Positions 1-9,300 are shown, numbered from the stretch's first letter. The stretch: DNA of 64,000 bases from Nocardioides panzhihuensis (GCF_013408335.1 NZ_JACBZR010000001.1:434001-498000), one strand, 5' to 3'. Numbers and translations: made by a program. Notes: generated by a model not told the origin, from the letters alone.

Positions 1-584
1 GCGCGGACCACGGCGATCACGACCCCGAGGCCGAAGCCGCCGGTGAAGCCGACCAGAGCGGCCAGCCGCGTACGTGGTGCGAACGCCTCTTCGGGCGGGT
101 CGGCTCGGGCGACCACGGTCACCTCGACCGCGGACTTCTTGTTGGAGCTGGGGGAGAGGTTGGTGATCGTGGTGGTGAGCTCGTCGGCGACCGAGTTGGC
201 GAGGTCCGAGGCGCCGGTGCTGGTCGTCGCCACCGCGTCGATCTCGATGATCACGGTGTCGAGCGGGTTCTCGGCGGTGATCTCCTCGGCCAGCTCCTTG
301 GACGTCGTGTCGAGGTCGAGGTCGTAGATGACCTGGTCGAGCACCACCGGCATCGTGGCCAGCTTGGCGTAGGACTGGACGATCTCCTGGGTGAACGTCG
401 AGCCCTGGACCAGCTCCTGGGTCGTCGCGCCGCGCGCGATCGAGACGAAGACGGTGCTCTGGGCGCGGTACTGCGGCGGGCTCGCGTGCGCCTGCGCGAA
501 GGCCGCGCTGGCGCCGATGATCGCGAGCGCAGCGACGATGTACCAGCGCTTTCGCAGGGCTGCGACGTAGTCGCGCAGGTCCAA
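1..584 (-). CDS. Wzz-type polysaccharide chain-length determinant, truncated by window edge
   Basis: The protein begins with the cytoplasmic stretch DLRDYVAALRKRWY, then a membrane segment at about residues 15-32, an extracytoplasmic region, and a second hydrophobic segment (GFTGGFGLGVVIAVV) at the point where the window cuts it. This is the Wzz architecture (PF02706), which controls the length of surface polysaccharides. Actinobacterial members often continue into a BY-type tyrosine kinase, which cannot be judged here. I chose the TTG start because GGACGGAG lies 8 nt upstream and an in-frame TGA lies just behind it. The divergent neighbour is a low-molecular-weight tyrosine phosphatase, the usual partner of such kinases, so a phosphorylation-controlled exopolysaccharide locus probably extends left of the window. 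Confidence 0.8.
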   Translation of the reverse strand, partial: MDLRDYVAALRKRWYIVAALAIIGASAAFAQAHASPPQYRAQSTVFVSIARGATTQELVQGSTFTQEIVQSYAKLATMPVVLDQVIYDLDLDTTSKELAEEITAENPLDTVIIEIDAVATTSTGASDLANSVADELTTTITNLSPSSNKKSAVEVTVVARADPPEEAFAPRTRLAALVGFTGGFGLGVVIAVVR

Positions 585-720
585 CAGGTCACTCCGTCCG
601 ATGTCTTTGCCAGGGCGTCCATCCGCGACTCATCCGCCCGGCAGGGCAGGGGAGGTCCACGGGGGCCATCGCACATCCTCACCCGGTTCCGGGGGCGACA
701 GGGCCGAGCGGCCGTCACGT

Positions 721-736
721 TCCCCCAAATGGGGGA
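721..736. promoter_or_regulatory. C5/G5 inverted repeat, possible operator
   Basis: TCCCCCAAATGGGGGA is a perfect palindrome in the 283-nt gap (585-867) between the Wzz gene and the tyrosine phosphatase gene. It lies about 130 nt upstream of either start codon, where a shared regulator could act. A TAATGT hexamer at about 777-782 may be the -10 of the phosphatase gene. Nothing else in the gap looks like a gene. The operator role is inference. Confidence 0.35.
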
Positions 737-867
737 TTGATCTGCCGTTGGTTTCGGGGGTCGTGCGTGGACTGCGTAATGTCTGTTCGTCACGTTCGGG
801 GGGTCCGCTGCGTGGATGTGCGGTTCACGCTCGAGAATCGTCAGGCAACTGTTCGAAGGTAGGCAGG

Positions 868-1602
868 ATGGACTCCGCGACGATCCTGGTCGTCTGCACC
901 GGGAACATACGACGCTCGCCGGCGATCGAGGCGATGCTCCGTGAGGGCGTCGGCCAGATCGGTGGCCTCGCCCGGCACGGCATCACGGTGATCTCGGCCG
1001 GCAGCGAGGCGCTCGAGGGCTACGACATGGACTCGATGATCGCCTCCGAGGTGGCTCTCGCCGGGACCAGGCTGACCAGGCATCAGGCCTACCGTCTCGA
1101 CGTCGCCGACATCGAGCGTGCCGATCTGATCATCACGGCCGAGCGGTCCCATCGCAGCGACGTCGCACGGCTGGTGCCCTCGGCCGTCAAACGGACGTTC
1201 ACGCTCGTCGAGCTCGCCGCGCTCAGCGATCTGCTGGGACGCGCGGCCCTGGGCGGCCCCACGGGTTCGGAGGCGGATGCGGCAGCCCGGCTGCGTGCGC
1301 TGGTCCAGCTCGCGCCGCTGCAGCGGACCCGGCGGCGGATCCGGCGGCCGGCCGACGACGACCTTCTCGACCTGCGGAGGCGATCACCGCGCGAGGCGCG
1401 GCGGCTGGTGACCGAGGCGCGTGGCCATGTCGAGACGCTGCTGCGGGTTCTGGAGCCGAGCCTGTCGCTGGTCAACAGGCCTCAGCGACCCGTCGCCCCT
1501 CCTGTCGCCCATCCTGTCGCCGCTCCCACCTTCGACTCGTCCGACGAACCGAACGAGTCGACCCAGCCCCGCTCCGTGCACTCCACCCGGTCGGCGGGTT
1601 GA
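868..1602 (+). CDS. Low-molecular-weight protein tyrosine phosphatase with long C-terminal extension
   Basis: The N-terminus VVCTGNIRRSPA carries the CX5R(S/T) phosphate-binding loop of LMW-PTPs (PF01451), with catalytic Cys10 and Arg16. The second cysteine common in this loop (CxGNxCRSP) is Arg here. The family removes phosphate from tyrosines, typically on BY-kinases and sugar enzymes of capsule synthesis, which fits the divergent Wzz gene. At 244 aa it is longer than the usual 150-200. The general-acid region is atypical: a DDDLLDL stretch stands where DPY(G/R) is expected. The tail beyond about residue 190 is Pro/Ser-rich and probably disordered. The ATG at 868 was chosen because the catalytic loop must lie near the N-terminus. 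Confidence 0.85.
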   Translation: MDSATILVVCTGNIRRSPAIEAMLREGVGQIGGLARHGITVISAGSEALEGYDMDSMIASEVALAGTRLTRHQAYRLDVADIERADLIITAERSHRSDVARLVPSAVKRTFTLVELAALSDLLGRAALGGPTGSEADAAARLRALVQLAPLQRTRRRIRRPADDDLLDLRRRSPREARRLVTEARGHVETLLRVLEPSLSLVNRPQRPVAPPVAHPVAAPTFDSSDEPNESTQPRSVHSTRSAG

Positions 1603-1624
1603 CCGAGACCGGTTTGGCGGCGAG

Positions 1625-1643
1625 TTAGGTTTGCCTACATGAG
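1625..1643 (+). promoter_or_regulatory. DtxR/IdeR-like iron box overlapping -10 and start codon
   Basis: TTAGGTTTGCCTACATGAG matches the 19-bp DtxR/IdeR consensus (TWAGGTWAGSCTWACCTWA) well in its left half and poorly in its right half. It contains TAGGTT (1626-1631), a good -10 hexamer exactly 7 nt before the ATG at 1639, so transcription would start at the start codon. A repressor bound here would block the promoter directly. Iron control fits the gene product. The site call is by eye. Confidence 0.55.
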
Positions 1644-2436
1644 TCGACCCGCGAAGCCCGAGACCGTCCTCGTCGTCACCGCCACCGAGCAGCTCGGCCC
1701 GACGATGATCCGGGTGAGCTTCCGCTCGGAGGACCTGAGCGCCTTCTCGTCGAGCGTCTTCACCGACCGCTACGTGAAGCTCTCCATCCCTCGGGAGCCC
1801 GGCTCGGCTGACGACGCTCCCGTGGTGCGCACCTACACCGCGCTCAACCCGTCGGTCGAGGACGGCACTCTCGACATCGACTTCGTCGTCCACGGCACCG
1901 AGGGGTACGCGGGTCCCTGGGCCGTCGCGGCGGAGCCCGGTGACACCCTCCTGGCTCTCGGCCCCGGCGGCGCCTACGCGCCCGACCCGGAGGCCGACTG
2001 GCACCTGCTCGCCGGCGACGAGACCGCCCTGCCCGCCATCCGCGCCGCTCTGGCCGCTCTCCCGGCCGACGCCCGCGGATACGCCGTCATCGACATCCCG
2101 GCGCCGGACCACGAGCAGCCGCTCGACCACCCCGACGGCGTCGAGGTGACCTGGCTGGTCACCGGCGACCACACCCATCATGCGGCCCAGGACGCCGAGG
2201 GTCACGAGCAGCTCCTCCTCACCGCCGTCCGCGACCTGAAGTGGCTCGACGGCCGCGTCCACGCCTTCGTCCACGGCGAGGCGGCCGTCACCATGCACGG
2301 CATCCGTCCCTACCTCCTCAAGGAGCGGGGCGTCCCGAAGGCCGATGTCTCCATCTCCGGCTACTGGCGCCGCGGCCGCACCGAGGAGACCTTCCGCGAG
2401 TGGAAGCGCGAGCTCGCCGAGGCCGAGTCCGTCTGA
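1639..2436 (+). CDS. Siderophore-interacting protein (FAD-dependent ferric-siderophore reductase)
   Basis: The 265-aa protein has the FAD-binding 9 and SIP domains (PF08021, PF04954). RTYTALNP at about residue 65 is the flavin-binding motif, the LLAGDETALPAI region begins the NAD(P)H-binding half, and GYWRRGRTEE near the C-terminus is the family hallmark. These cytoplasmic enzymes reduce iron in imported ferric siderophores so that it is released. No uptake genes adjoin it; the next gene is convergent. There is no Shine-Dalgarno, and the TAGGTT box 7 nt upstream points to a leaderless transcript under iron control. Length and motifs are complete. Confidence 0.93.
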   Translation: MSRPAKPETVLVVTATEQLGPTMIRVSFRSEDLSAFSSSVFTDRYVKLSIPREPGSADDAPVVRTYTALNPSVEDGTLDIDFVVHGTEGYAGPWAVAAEPGDTLLALGPGGAYAPDPEADWHLLAGDETALPAIRAALAALPADARGYAVIDIPAPDHEQPLDHPDGVEVTWLVTGDHTHHAAQDAEGHEQLLLTAVRDLKWLDGRVHAFVHGEAAVTMHGIRPYLLKERGVPKADVSISGYWRRGRTEETFREWKRELAEAESV

Positions 2437-2452
2437 CCCGTCGAGCCGGCGG

Positions 2453-3325
2453 TCAGCGGCCGTTCTCGCTGAAGTGCTGGTAGTCCTTCAGTGAGCGCCA
2501 GGCGCCGCCCCACTCCCAGCCGATCTCGGCGAATGCCTGGACCACCACATCACCCGGGCGGATCATCCCGGGCGCCTTCCGGGATCGGTCCAGGTACCAA
2601 CGGGCGAGCTCGGGGATGACGCGGTCGCCCTTGACGTACGGGTTCTGGAAGGTGTTCAGGTCGATCGCCAGGCCGTAGGCGTGCTGCGAGAACGAGGTCT
2701 GGCCCACGGACGGCCGGCAGACGAAGCCGCCGGTGCCGTTGCCGTCGCCGGTCGGCGGAGCATCCAGGGCGGCCTTCGTGGTGATGTCCATCTGCTCGAT
2801 CGGGAACCTCGCCTCGTAGAGCCGTCGGAAGACACCGACCACGTCCTCGGCCACCCGGGCGTTGATCAGCATCTCGCCGGTGTGGCGGGCGCCGTCGAAG
2901 CCCCAGAACGTCATCCGCACCCAGGCCAGCTCCTGCCTGGAGACCGGACAGCCCGGCACCCAGGTCGAGCGCTCGATCACGTCGTCGGGCGCGATGTCTA
3001 CCTCGGCGGCGAAGCCGTCGCCGGGCAGCATCGGGATCACGTCCGGCAGGGTCCAGGCCCGGTTGCGCAGCTCCTTCGGGGTCGCTCCGGCGATGCCGTA
3101 ACCCTCGGCGTCCTCCTTCAGCACCCGGGTGCCGAGCCACGGCGGCGGCACCGTCCCCGGCTCGGCGACGTCAGGAGAGGAAGGTACGTCGCTGGGTGAC
3201 GGCTCCGCAGAGATCGAGGGGGCCGCGGCGCTGGTCGTCGGCGACGGGCCGGTCTCTGGCGTCCTGCCGCAGGCACTGAGCGCGAGCAGGAGGGCTGCCC
3301 CGGCGGCGTACATCCTGGTGCTCAC
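2453..3325 (-). CDS. M15-family D-Ala-D-Ala/L-Ala-D-Glu peptidase lipoprotein
   Basis: The N-terminus has a signal segment ending in LALSAC, a lipobox, so the protein is probably anchored outside the cell. A Pro/Ser/Thr-rich linker follows, then a C-terminal M15 zinc peptidase domain (peptidase_M15_4). The zinc ligands are visible as SFSQHAYGLAIDLN (His and Asp) and the late motif DYQHF (His). The family cleaves cell-wall peptides. I chose the GTG at 3325 rather than longer in-frame alternatives, because it places the signal peptide at the N-terminus and its GTGA overlaps the TGA stop of the upstream TetR gene. That 4-nt overlap implies translational coupling of regulator and peptidase. Confidence 0.85.
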   Translation of the reverse strand: MSTRMYAAGAALLLALSACGRTPETGPSPTTSAAAPSISAEPSPSDVPSSPDVAEPGTVPPPWLGTRVLKEDAEGYGIAGATPKELRNRAWTLPDVIPMLPGDGFAAEVDIAPDDVIERSTWVPGCPVSRQELAWVRMTFWGFDGARHTGEMLINARVAEDVVGVFRRLYEARFPIEQMDITTKAALDAPPTGDGNGTGGFVCRPSVGQTSFSQHAYGLAIDLNTFQNPYVKGDRVIPELARWYLDRSRKAPGMIRPGDVVVQAFAEIGWEWGGAWRSLKDYQHFSENGR

Positions 3326-3933
3326 CGGCCCGCCCCGCCTCGTGGCGGCCACGCATCCATCGCGACCGCGGCGAGCCCGCGCAACTCCTGCCGCGTGGCG
3401 CCGTCGATGGCCTGCACCGACATGCCCTGGATCACGGCGCCGAAGAGCCGCGCGAGGGCGCCGACGTCGGTCTCGTCCGGCAGCTCGCCCTCGGTGACCG
3501 CCGTCCGCAGTCGCTGCTCGATGCCGCCGAGCGTCTCGGAGCGCATCCTCGCCGGGCGGTCGGCGACGCCGCGCTGGCTGGCGCCCAGTGCCAGGGCGGC
3601 CGTCGAGACCATGCATCCCGGTGGCAGACCGCTCTCGCTGAACTGGTCGGCCGCCTCGTACAGGAACTCCGAGATGGCCTCGCGAGCCGGGCCGTCGGGC
3701 CGCAGCACGTTGCCGTGCTCGCTCGCGTAGCGCTCGAGGGCGGTCTGGTAGAGGACCTCCTTGGAGCCGAACGCCCCGTAGAGGCTGGGTGCCTTCAGTC
3801 CGGTCGCGGCCTCGAGCGTCGCGACGCTCGTGCCTTCGTACCCGTGCTCCCAGAACGCCCGCATCACGGCGTCGAGCACCGCGTCCTCGTCGAAGGAGCG
3901 CGGTCGTCCGCGGGAGGGCTTGCGCATTTCCAT
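3322..3933 (-). CDS. TetR/AcrR family transcriptional regulator
   Basis: The 203-aa protein starts with a basic arm (KPSRGRPRSF) and a TetR_N helix-turn-helix at about residues 15-60, including LKAPSLYGAFGSKEVLYQ. The C-terminal ligand domain resembles the TetR_C set found with short-chain dehydrogenases. It overlaps the M15 lipoprotein gene by 4 nt and is divergent from an SDR gene 61 nt away. TetR proteins usually repress the divergent gene, so the SDR is the likeliest target. ATG at 3927 is an alternative start. Confidence 0.9.
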   Translation of the reverse strand: MEMRKPSRGRPRSFDEDAVLDAVMRAFWEHGYEGTSVATLEAATGLKAPSLYGAFGSKEVLYQTALERYASEHGNVLRPDGPAREAISEFLYEAADQFSESGLPPGCMVSTAALALGASQRGVADRPARMRSETLGGIEQRLRTAVTEGELPDETDVGALARLFGAVIQGMSVQAIDGATRQELRGLAAVAMDAWPPRGGAGR

Positions 3934-3994
3934 AGTGATCCCTACATTAACTCCCAGAGCATTATTTAGCGACCACTACAGAAATGAGACCGAG

Positions 3995-4750
3995 ATGACC
4001 CGCAACGCACTCGTAACCGGGGCCTCCCGCGGGATCGGCCGCGCCATCGCCGTACGTCTGGCCGCCGACGGTGTCGGCCTGGTCGGCATCCACTACGGCT
4101 CGAACCGCCCGGCCGCGGAGGAGACCGCACGGCTCGTCGAGGCGGCCGGAGCCCGGTCGGTCCTGATCGAGGCGGACCTCGGTGAGGACGGTGCGAAGGC
4201 GGCCGCCGAGATCGCGGAGGCGTGGATCGAAACGGCGCTCGCCGGCGATGACAGCCTCGACATCCTGGTCAACAACGCGGGCATCAACGGCAACCAGGAG
4301 CTCCACGAGCTCGACCCGGCGACCGCTCGCCGGGTGCTCGAGGTGAATCTGATCGCCCCGATGTTTCTGACCCAGGCGGTCGCCCCGCACCTGCGCGAAG
4401 GCGGCCGGGTGATCAACGTGTCGACCGGCTACACCCGGGTTGCGGCCCCGACCCACCTGGCGTACGCCGCAGCCAAGGCCGGCATCAACAACCTCACCCG
4501 CGCGCTGGCCGCGCCGCTCGCCGCGCGTGGGGCGACCGTCAATGCGGTCCTCCCCGGCGTGATCGAGACCGACATGAACGCCGACTGGCTCGACGTGCCT
4601 GAGGCACGGGTTCAGGCCGACGGGCTGTCGGTCTTCGGCCGGATCGGCACGCCGGACGACGTCGCCGACGCGGTCGGCTTCCTCGCCTCGCCCCGGGCGC
4701 GCTGGGTCACCGGCGAGACGCTCGACGTGACCGGTGGCTCGGCGCTCTGA
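3995..4750 (+). CDS. Short-chain dehydrogenase/reductase (SDR)
   Basis: A classical 251-aa SDR: the dinucleotide-binding motif TGASRGIG is at residues 8-15, NNAG at about 92, and the catalytic set comprises Ser in NVSTGYTR and Tyr/Lys in the YAAAKAG motif. It ends with VTGETLDVTGGSAL, typical of FabG-like enzymes. It would reduce a carbonyl or oxidise an alcohol with NAD(P)H; the substrate cannot be told. The divergent TetR gene is its probable repressor, acting in the AT-richer 3934-3994 gap (CATTATTTAG). The start at 3995 leaves a GAGACCGAG sequence upstream. Confidence 0.9.
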   Translation: MTRNALVTGASRGIGRAIAVRLAADGVGLVGIHYGSNRPAAEETARLVEAAGARSVLIEADLGEDGAKAAAEIAEAWIETALAGDDSLDILVNNAGINGNQELHELDPATARRVLEVNLIAPMFLTQAVAPHLREGGRVINVSTGYTRVAAPTHLAYAAAKAGINNLTRALAAPLAARGATVNAVLPGVIETDMNADWLDVPEARVQADGLSVFGRIGTPDDVADAVGFLASPRARWVTGETLDVTGGSAL

Positions 4751-4765
4751 GCCGCCTGATCTCAC

Positions 4766-4796
4766 TTGACTTCGAGTGCACTCGAACCAGGACACT
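4766..4796 (+). promoter_or_regulatory. MerR-type promoter: -35 TTGACT plus perfect 16-bp operator
   Basis: TTGACT (4766-4771) runs into the perfect inverted repeat TTCGAGTG/CACTCGAA (4771-4786), followed by GACACT (4791-4796) as the -10. The 19-bp spacer is the lengthened spacing known for promoters activated by MerR proteins. It sits directly before the MerR gene, implying autoregulation. A near-copy lies before the convergent aldo/keto reductase gene. Confidence 0.7.
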
Positions 4797-4803
4797 GGAG
4801 TCC

Positions 4804-5253
4804 ATGACGACGCAGCCGCAGACGCACAGCAACGGCTTGAGCATCGCCGAGGTGGCCGAACGGACCGGTCTGACCGCACACACGCTGCGCTACTACGAGC
4901 GAGACGGGCTGATGCTCGGCGTCGGCCGCAACGGCTCGGGTCACCGCGCGTACACCGAGGGCGACCTCGGCTGGATCACACTGATCACCAGGCTGCGCTC
5001 GACCGGGATGCCGATCCGGGAGATCCGCCGCTACGCCGAGATGGTCCGTGAAGGCGCCGGCAACGAGGAGGAGCGTCTCGCCCTGCTGCGCGCACACCGC
5101 GACCGGGTGCGCGCGCAGCTGGAGGAGACGGCCGCCCATCTGGACGCGATCGAGTTCAAGGTCTCCTACTACGCCGCCGCGGTCGGCGAAACCGATCCGG
5201 ATGCAGAGCTCATCGCCCAGCAGCGTCGAGCCGAGCCCTCTGCTCCTCGCTGA
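4804..5253 (+). CDS. MerR family transcriptional regulator
   Basis: The 149-aa protein has the MerR winged helix-turn-helix at about residues 13-80 (LSIAEVAERTGLTAHTLRYY, then the wing with GHRAYTEGDL), followed by a coiled dimerisation helix. There is no cysteine cluster, so it is not a metal sensor of the classic type. It resembles the MerR group paired with aldo/keto reductases. GGAG lies 5 nt before the ATG. Its 3' end overlaps the convergent reductase gene by 44 bp, and both genes carry the same operator upstream, so the regulator very probably controls the enzyme and itself. Confidence 0.93.
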   Translation: MTTQPQTHSNGLSIAEVAERTGLTAHTLRYYERDGLMLGVGRNGSGHRAYTEGDLGWITLITRLRSTGMPIREIRRYAEMVREGAGNEEERLALLRAHRDRVRAQLEETAAHLDAIEFKVSYYAAAVGETDPDAELIAQQRRAEPSAPR

Positions 5254-6220
5254 GCTCCAGGTCGACCGCGGCCAGACTCTCCTCCAGCTGGGCGACCGAC
5301 GATGCCCCGATCAGCGGGATCACCGGGAGCGCGTCGCCGAGCATCCAGGCCAGCACGACCTGGTTACGGGTGGCGCCGGTCTCGGCCGCGACCTCGTCGA
5401 GCACCTTCAGCCGCGCCGTCGTGCCCGGGTGGTCGTAGGCGCCGTCGATGGGCTTGGCCGGGTTCGTGTAGGCCCCGCTGAGCAGCGGCGTGTAGGCGAC
5501 CAGGGTCAGCCCCGGCGTCGCCCGCACGTAGGCGAGCAGCGAGGCGTCGGCCACCCCGATCTCGCCGTCGACCGACAGCCTGGGGTCAGGGATGTCGGTG
5601 CGCATCCGCAGGTAGGTGTGGTGGTACTGCAGCACGCTCGGGCGTGCCGCCTCCGGGTTCGCGGCCCGCGCCCGCTCGACCTGCCAGGACCAGTGGTTGC
5701 TCAGCCCGAACTGGCCGATGACACCGTCCTTCACGAGGGCGGCGAAGCCCGCGGCGTACTCCTCCAGAGGCACGCCGTTCATGTCCGGCACGTGCGCGTA
5801 GTAGAGGTCGAGCCGCTCGACGCCGAGGCGTTCGCGAGAACGGTCGGCCTGCTCGCGTACGTTCTGCGGCGCCAGCCCTTCCCAGCTCCGGTTGCGCTGG
5901 GTCGCCCAGCCGTTCTCGACACGCTCGACGGTGTCCGTGGGACGTGCGCCGACCTTGGTGGCGATGGCGATCTCCTCGCCGATCCCGCGGTCGCGCCGCC
6001 ACCGGCCGAGGAACGTCTCGCTCTCGCCACCCTGGGTGCCGCCGGCCCAGTAGGCGTAGTTGTTGGAGGTGTCGACGAAGGTGCCGCCGGCCTCGACGAA
6101 GCGGTCGAGGATCGCGTAGGACGTCTCGACGTCCGTCTCCGTGCCGAAGCGCATCGCGCCGAGCGCGAGCTTGCTGACGCGCCGTTCGCCGGCGCCTGTT
6201 CCGATGGTCGTGTATCGCAT
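5210..6220 (-). CDS. Aldo/keto reductase
   Basis: The 336-aa protein is an AKR TIM barrel (PF00248). The catalytic residues are visible: Asp50 and Tyr55 in DTSNNYAYW, Lys in ATKVG and His in YYAHVPD. GLSNHW and the IPLIGASS region near the C-terminus bind NADPH. The ATG at 6220 is preceded by GTGGA; a GTG at 6229 adds three residues. The upstream promoter has TTGACT fused to a near-palindromic copy of the MerR operator, so it belongs to the same regulon as the convergent MerR gene. It probably reduces a reactive aldehyde or ketone. Confidence 0.92.
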   Translation of the reverse strand: MRYTTIGTGAGERRVSKLALGAMRFGTETDVETSYAILDRFVEAGGTFVDTSNNYAYWAGGTQGGESETFLGRWRRDRGIGEEIAIATKVGARPTDTVERVENGWATQRNRSWEGLAPQNVREQADRSRERLGVERLDLYYAHVPDMNGVPLEEYAAGFAALVKDGVIGQFGLSNHWSWQVERARAANPEAARPSVLQYHHTYLRMRTDIPDPRLSVDGEIGVADASLLAYVRATPGLTLVAYTPLLSGAYTNPAKPIDGAYDHPGTTARLKVLDEVAAETGATRNQVVLAWMLGDALPVIPLIGASSVAQLEESLAAVDLELSEEQRARLDAAGR

Positions 6221-6237
6221 GTGATCCACGCTTCGGG

Positions 6238-6258
6238 TTCGTGCGCGCTCGAAGTCAA
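6238..6258 (-). promoter_or_regulatory. Second MerR operator with -35, upstream of the aldo/keto reductase
   Basis: Read on the minus strand, TTGACT (6258-6253) runs into TTCGAGCGCGCACGAA (6253-6238). This has the same layout as the operator before the MerR gene, including the shared T between -35 and operator, with changes only in the middle. AAGCGT, 19 bp beyond the -35, may be a weak -10. The repeated arrangement is direct evidence for common control. Confidence 0.65.
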
Positions 6259-6350
6259 ACGTCTTTACGCATGTCTCCTAGACTGGAGCCAGCACCCCCT
6301 GTTTTCTGGCCGGGGGCTCTCGTGCATGCCGCATCCCTTTGGAGTCACCA

Positions 6351-9300
6351 GTGATCCTCGCCCCGCTCGCCGATCTCGTACTGCGCGATGCCGCCCTGAG
6401 CGAGGTGATGGCGGAGGCCAAGGGCGGCCGGATGCTGGCGCTCGACGTCACCGGGCCGGAGGCGCTGCGTCCGTTCGTGGTCACCGGTCTCGTACGCCAG
6501 GAGCGCACCGTCCTCGCGGTGACCGCGACCTCGCGCGAGGCCGAGGACCTGGTCAACGACCTGACCGATCTGCTGCCGCCCGACTCGGTCGCCCTCTACC
6601 CGAGCTGGGAGACGCTGCCCCACGAGCGGCTCTCCCCGCGCAGCGACACCGTCGGGCGCCGCCTCGCGGTGCTCCGCCGCCTCCGCCACCCGGACGCGGA
6701 CGGTGCCCACGGGCCGCTGAAGGTCGTCGTCGCCCCGGTTCGCAGCGTGCTCCAGCCGCAGGTCAAGGGCCTGGGCGACCTGGAGCCGGTCGAGCTGATC
6801 ACCGGCCAGGAGGCGGCCCTCGACGACGTCGTCCAGAAGCTCGCCGACGCGGCCTACTCCCGCGTCGACCTGGTCGAGAAGCGCGGCGAGTTCGCCGTCC
6901 GAGGCGGCATCGTCGACGTCTTCCCGCCCACCGAGGAGCACCCGGTCCGGGTGGAGTTCTGGGGCGACGAGATCGACTCGATCCGCCACTTCGCGGTCGC
7001 CGACCAACGCGCCATCCCCGCCGAGCACGGCGGTGCCACCGAGCGGCTGTGGGCGCCGCCATGTCGTGAGCTCCTGCTCACCCCGGAGGTCCGGGCGCGG
7101 GCCAAGGCGCTCGGCGAGGCCCACCCCACCCTGGTCGAGCTCACCGACAAGATCGCCGCCGGGATCGCGGTCGACGGCATGGAGTCGCTCGCCCCGGCTC
7201 TCGTCGACGACATGGAGCTGCTCCTCGACCTGATCCCCGACGACGGCCACGTGCTGCTGCTCGACCCCGAGCGGATCCGCAGCCGTGCCCACGACCTGGT
7301 CGCCACTGCCGACGAGTTCCTCGGCGCCTCCTGGGCCGCCGCGGCAAGCGGGGGAGTCGCCCCGATCGACCTGTCGGCGGCCTCCTACCGCGACCTCGCC
7401 GACGTACGCGCCCACGCCATCGCCCAGGGCAAGCCGTGGTGGTCGGTCAGCCCGTTCGGTCTCGACGATGCCGAAGGCGATCTCGCCGACCCGGACGTCG
7501 TCGGCGTCCCGGGCCGAAAGCTCGACTGGCAGCCCGCGAGGGCCTACCGCGGCGACACGGCCGCAGTGCTGGCCGACATCGAGCGCTGGCGCGACGACAG
7601 CTACCGCGTGGTCGTCGTCCAGCAAGCGCACGGCACGGCGCAGCGTACGGTCGAGGCGCTGGGGGAGCGCGAGATCCCGGCGAGCCTGGCCGAGGAGGCC
7701 GAGGCCGCCAAGCCCGTCCACAAGACGGTCACCGTCATCCACGCCCGCCTCAACCACGGCTTCCTCGACGATGCCAACCGGCTGGTCGTGCTCACCGGCG
7801 AGGACATCTCCGGCCAGAAGTCGTCGACGCGCGACATGGTCAAGATGCCGACCCGGCGCAAGAAGCAGATCGACCCGCTCGAGCTGAAGCCCGGCGACTA
7901 CGTCGTCCACGAGCAGCACGGGGTCGGGCAGTTCATCGAGATGAAGCAGCGCGAGGTGCAGGGCGCGACCCGCGAATACCTCGTCCTGGAGTACGGAGCC
8001 TCCAAGCGCGGCGGACCGGCCGACCGGCTCTACGTCCCGGCCGACGCCCTCGACCAGGTCACCAGGTACGTCGGCGGCGAGCAGCCGAGCCTCGACCGGC
8101 TCGGCGGCGCCGACTGGCAGAAGCGCAAGGCCCGCGCGCGCAAGGCGGTCCGCGAGATCGCCGCCGAGCTGATCAAGCTCTACGCCGCGCGGCAGGCGAC
8201 CAAGGGCTTCCAGTTCGGTCCCGACAACCCCTGGCAGCGCGAGCTCGAGGACGCCTTCCCGTTCCAGGAGACCGCCGACCAGCTCTCCGTCATCGACGAG
8301 GTCAAGCAGGACATGATGCGGCCGGTGCCGATGGACCGGCTGGTCTGCGGTGACGTCGGCTACGGCAAGACCGAGATCGCGGTGCGGGCGGCGTTCAAGG
8401 CGGTCCAGGACGGCAAGCAGGTCGCCGTGCTGGTGCCGACGACGCTGCTGGTCTCCCAGCACCTGTCGACCTTCATGGAGCGGATGTCGGGCTTCCCGGT
8501 CAACGTACGCGGGCTGTCCCGGTTCCAGACCGACAAGGAGGCCGCCGAGGTCATGGCCGGCCTCGCCGACGGCACCATCGACATCGTGGTCGGCACCCAC
8601 CGCCTGTTCAACAAGGACATCCGGTTCAAGGACCTCGGCATGATCGTAGTCGACGAGGAGCAGCGCTTCGGCGTCGAGCACAAGGAGGCGATGAAGCGCC
8701 TGCGCACCTCCGTCGACTTTCTGTCCATGTCCGCGACCCCGATCCCACGGACGCTCGAGATGTCGATCACCGGCATCCGGGAGATGTCCACGATCACCAC
8801 ACCGCCCGAGGAGCGACACCCGGTCCTGACGTACGTCGGTGCCTATGAGGACCGCCAGATCGTCGCCTCGGTGCGGCGTGAGCTGCTTCGCGACGGTCAG
8901 GTCTTCTACATCCACAACCGGGTCAACTCGATCGAGAAGGCGGCCGCGCGGATCCGCGAGCTCGTGCCCGAGGCGCGGGTCGCCGTCGCCCACGGCCAGA
9001 TGAACGAGAAGCAGCTCGAGCAGGTGATGGTCGACTTCTGGGAGAAGGAGTTCGATGTGCTCGTGTGCACCACGCTGGTCGAGTCGGGCCTCGACGTCTC
9101 CAACGCCAACACCATGATCATCGAGCGCGCCGATACCCTCGGCCTCTCCCAGCTCCACCAGCTGCGTGGCCGCGTCGGCCGCTCCCGCGAGCGCGCCTAC
9201 GCCTACTTCCTCTACCCCGGGGAGAAGCCGCTCACCGAGACCGCCCACGAACGCCTCGCGACCCTGGCGCAACATTCGGACCTCGGCGGCGGCATGGCGA

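Noticed and set aside
601..867. N-terminal extension of the tyrosine phosphatase
   Set aside because: The catalytic loop lies 10 residues after the ATG at 868, as in the family; the upstream frame has no conserved features.
2453..3616. Longer M15 peptidase starting inside the TetR gene
   Set aside because: It would bury the signal peptide and lipobox; the GTG at 3325 with the GTGA overlap is better.
5048..7069. 673-aa open frame running across MerR, the reductase and mfd
   Set aside because: It crosses three well-supported genes and a promoter region, and its translation is low-complexity.
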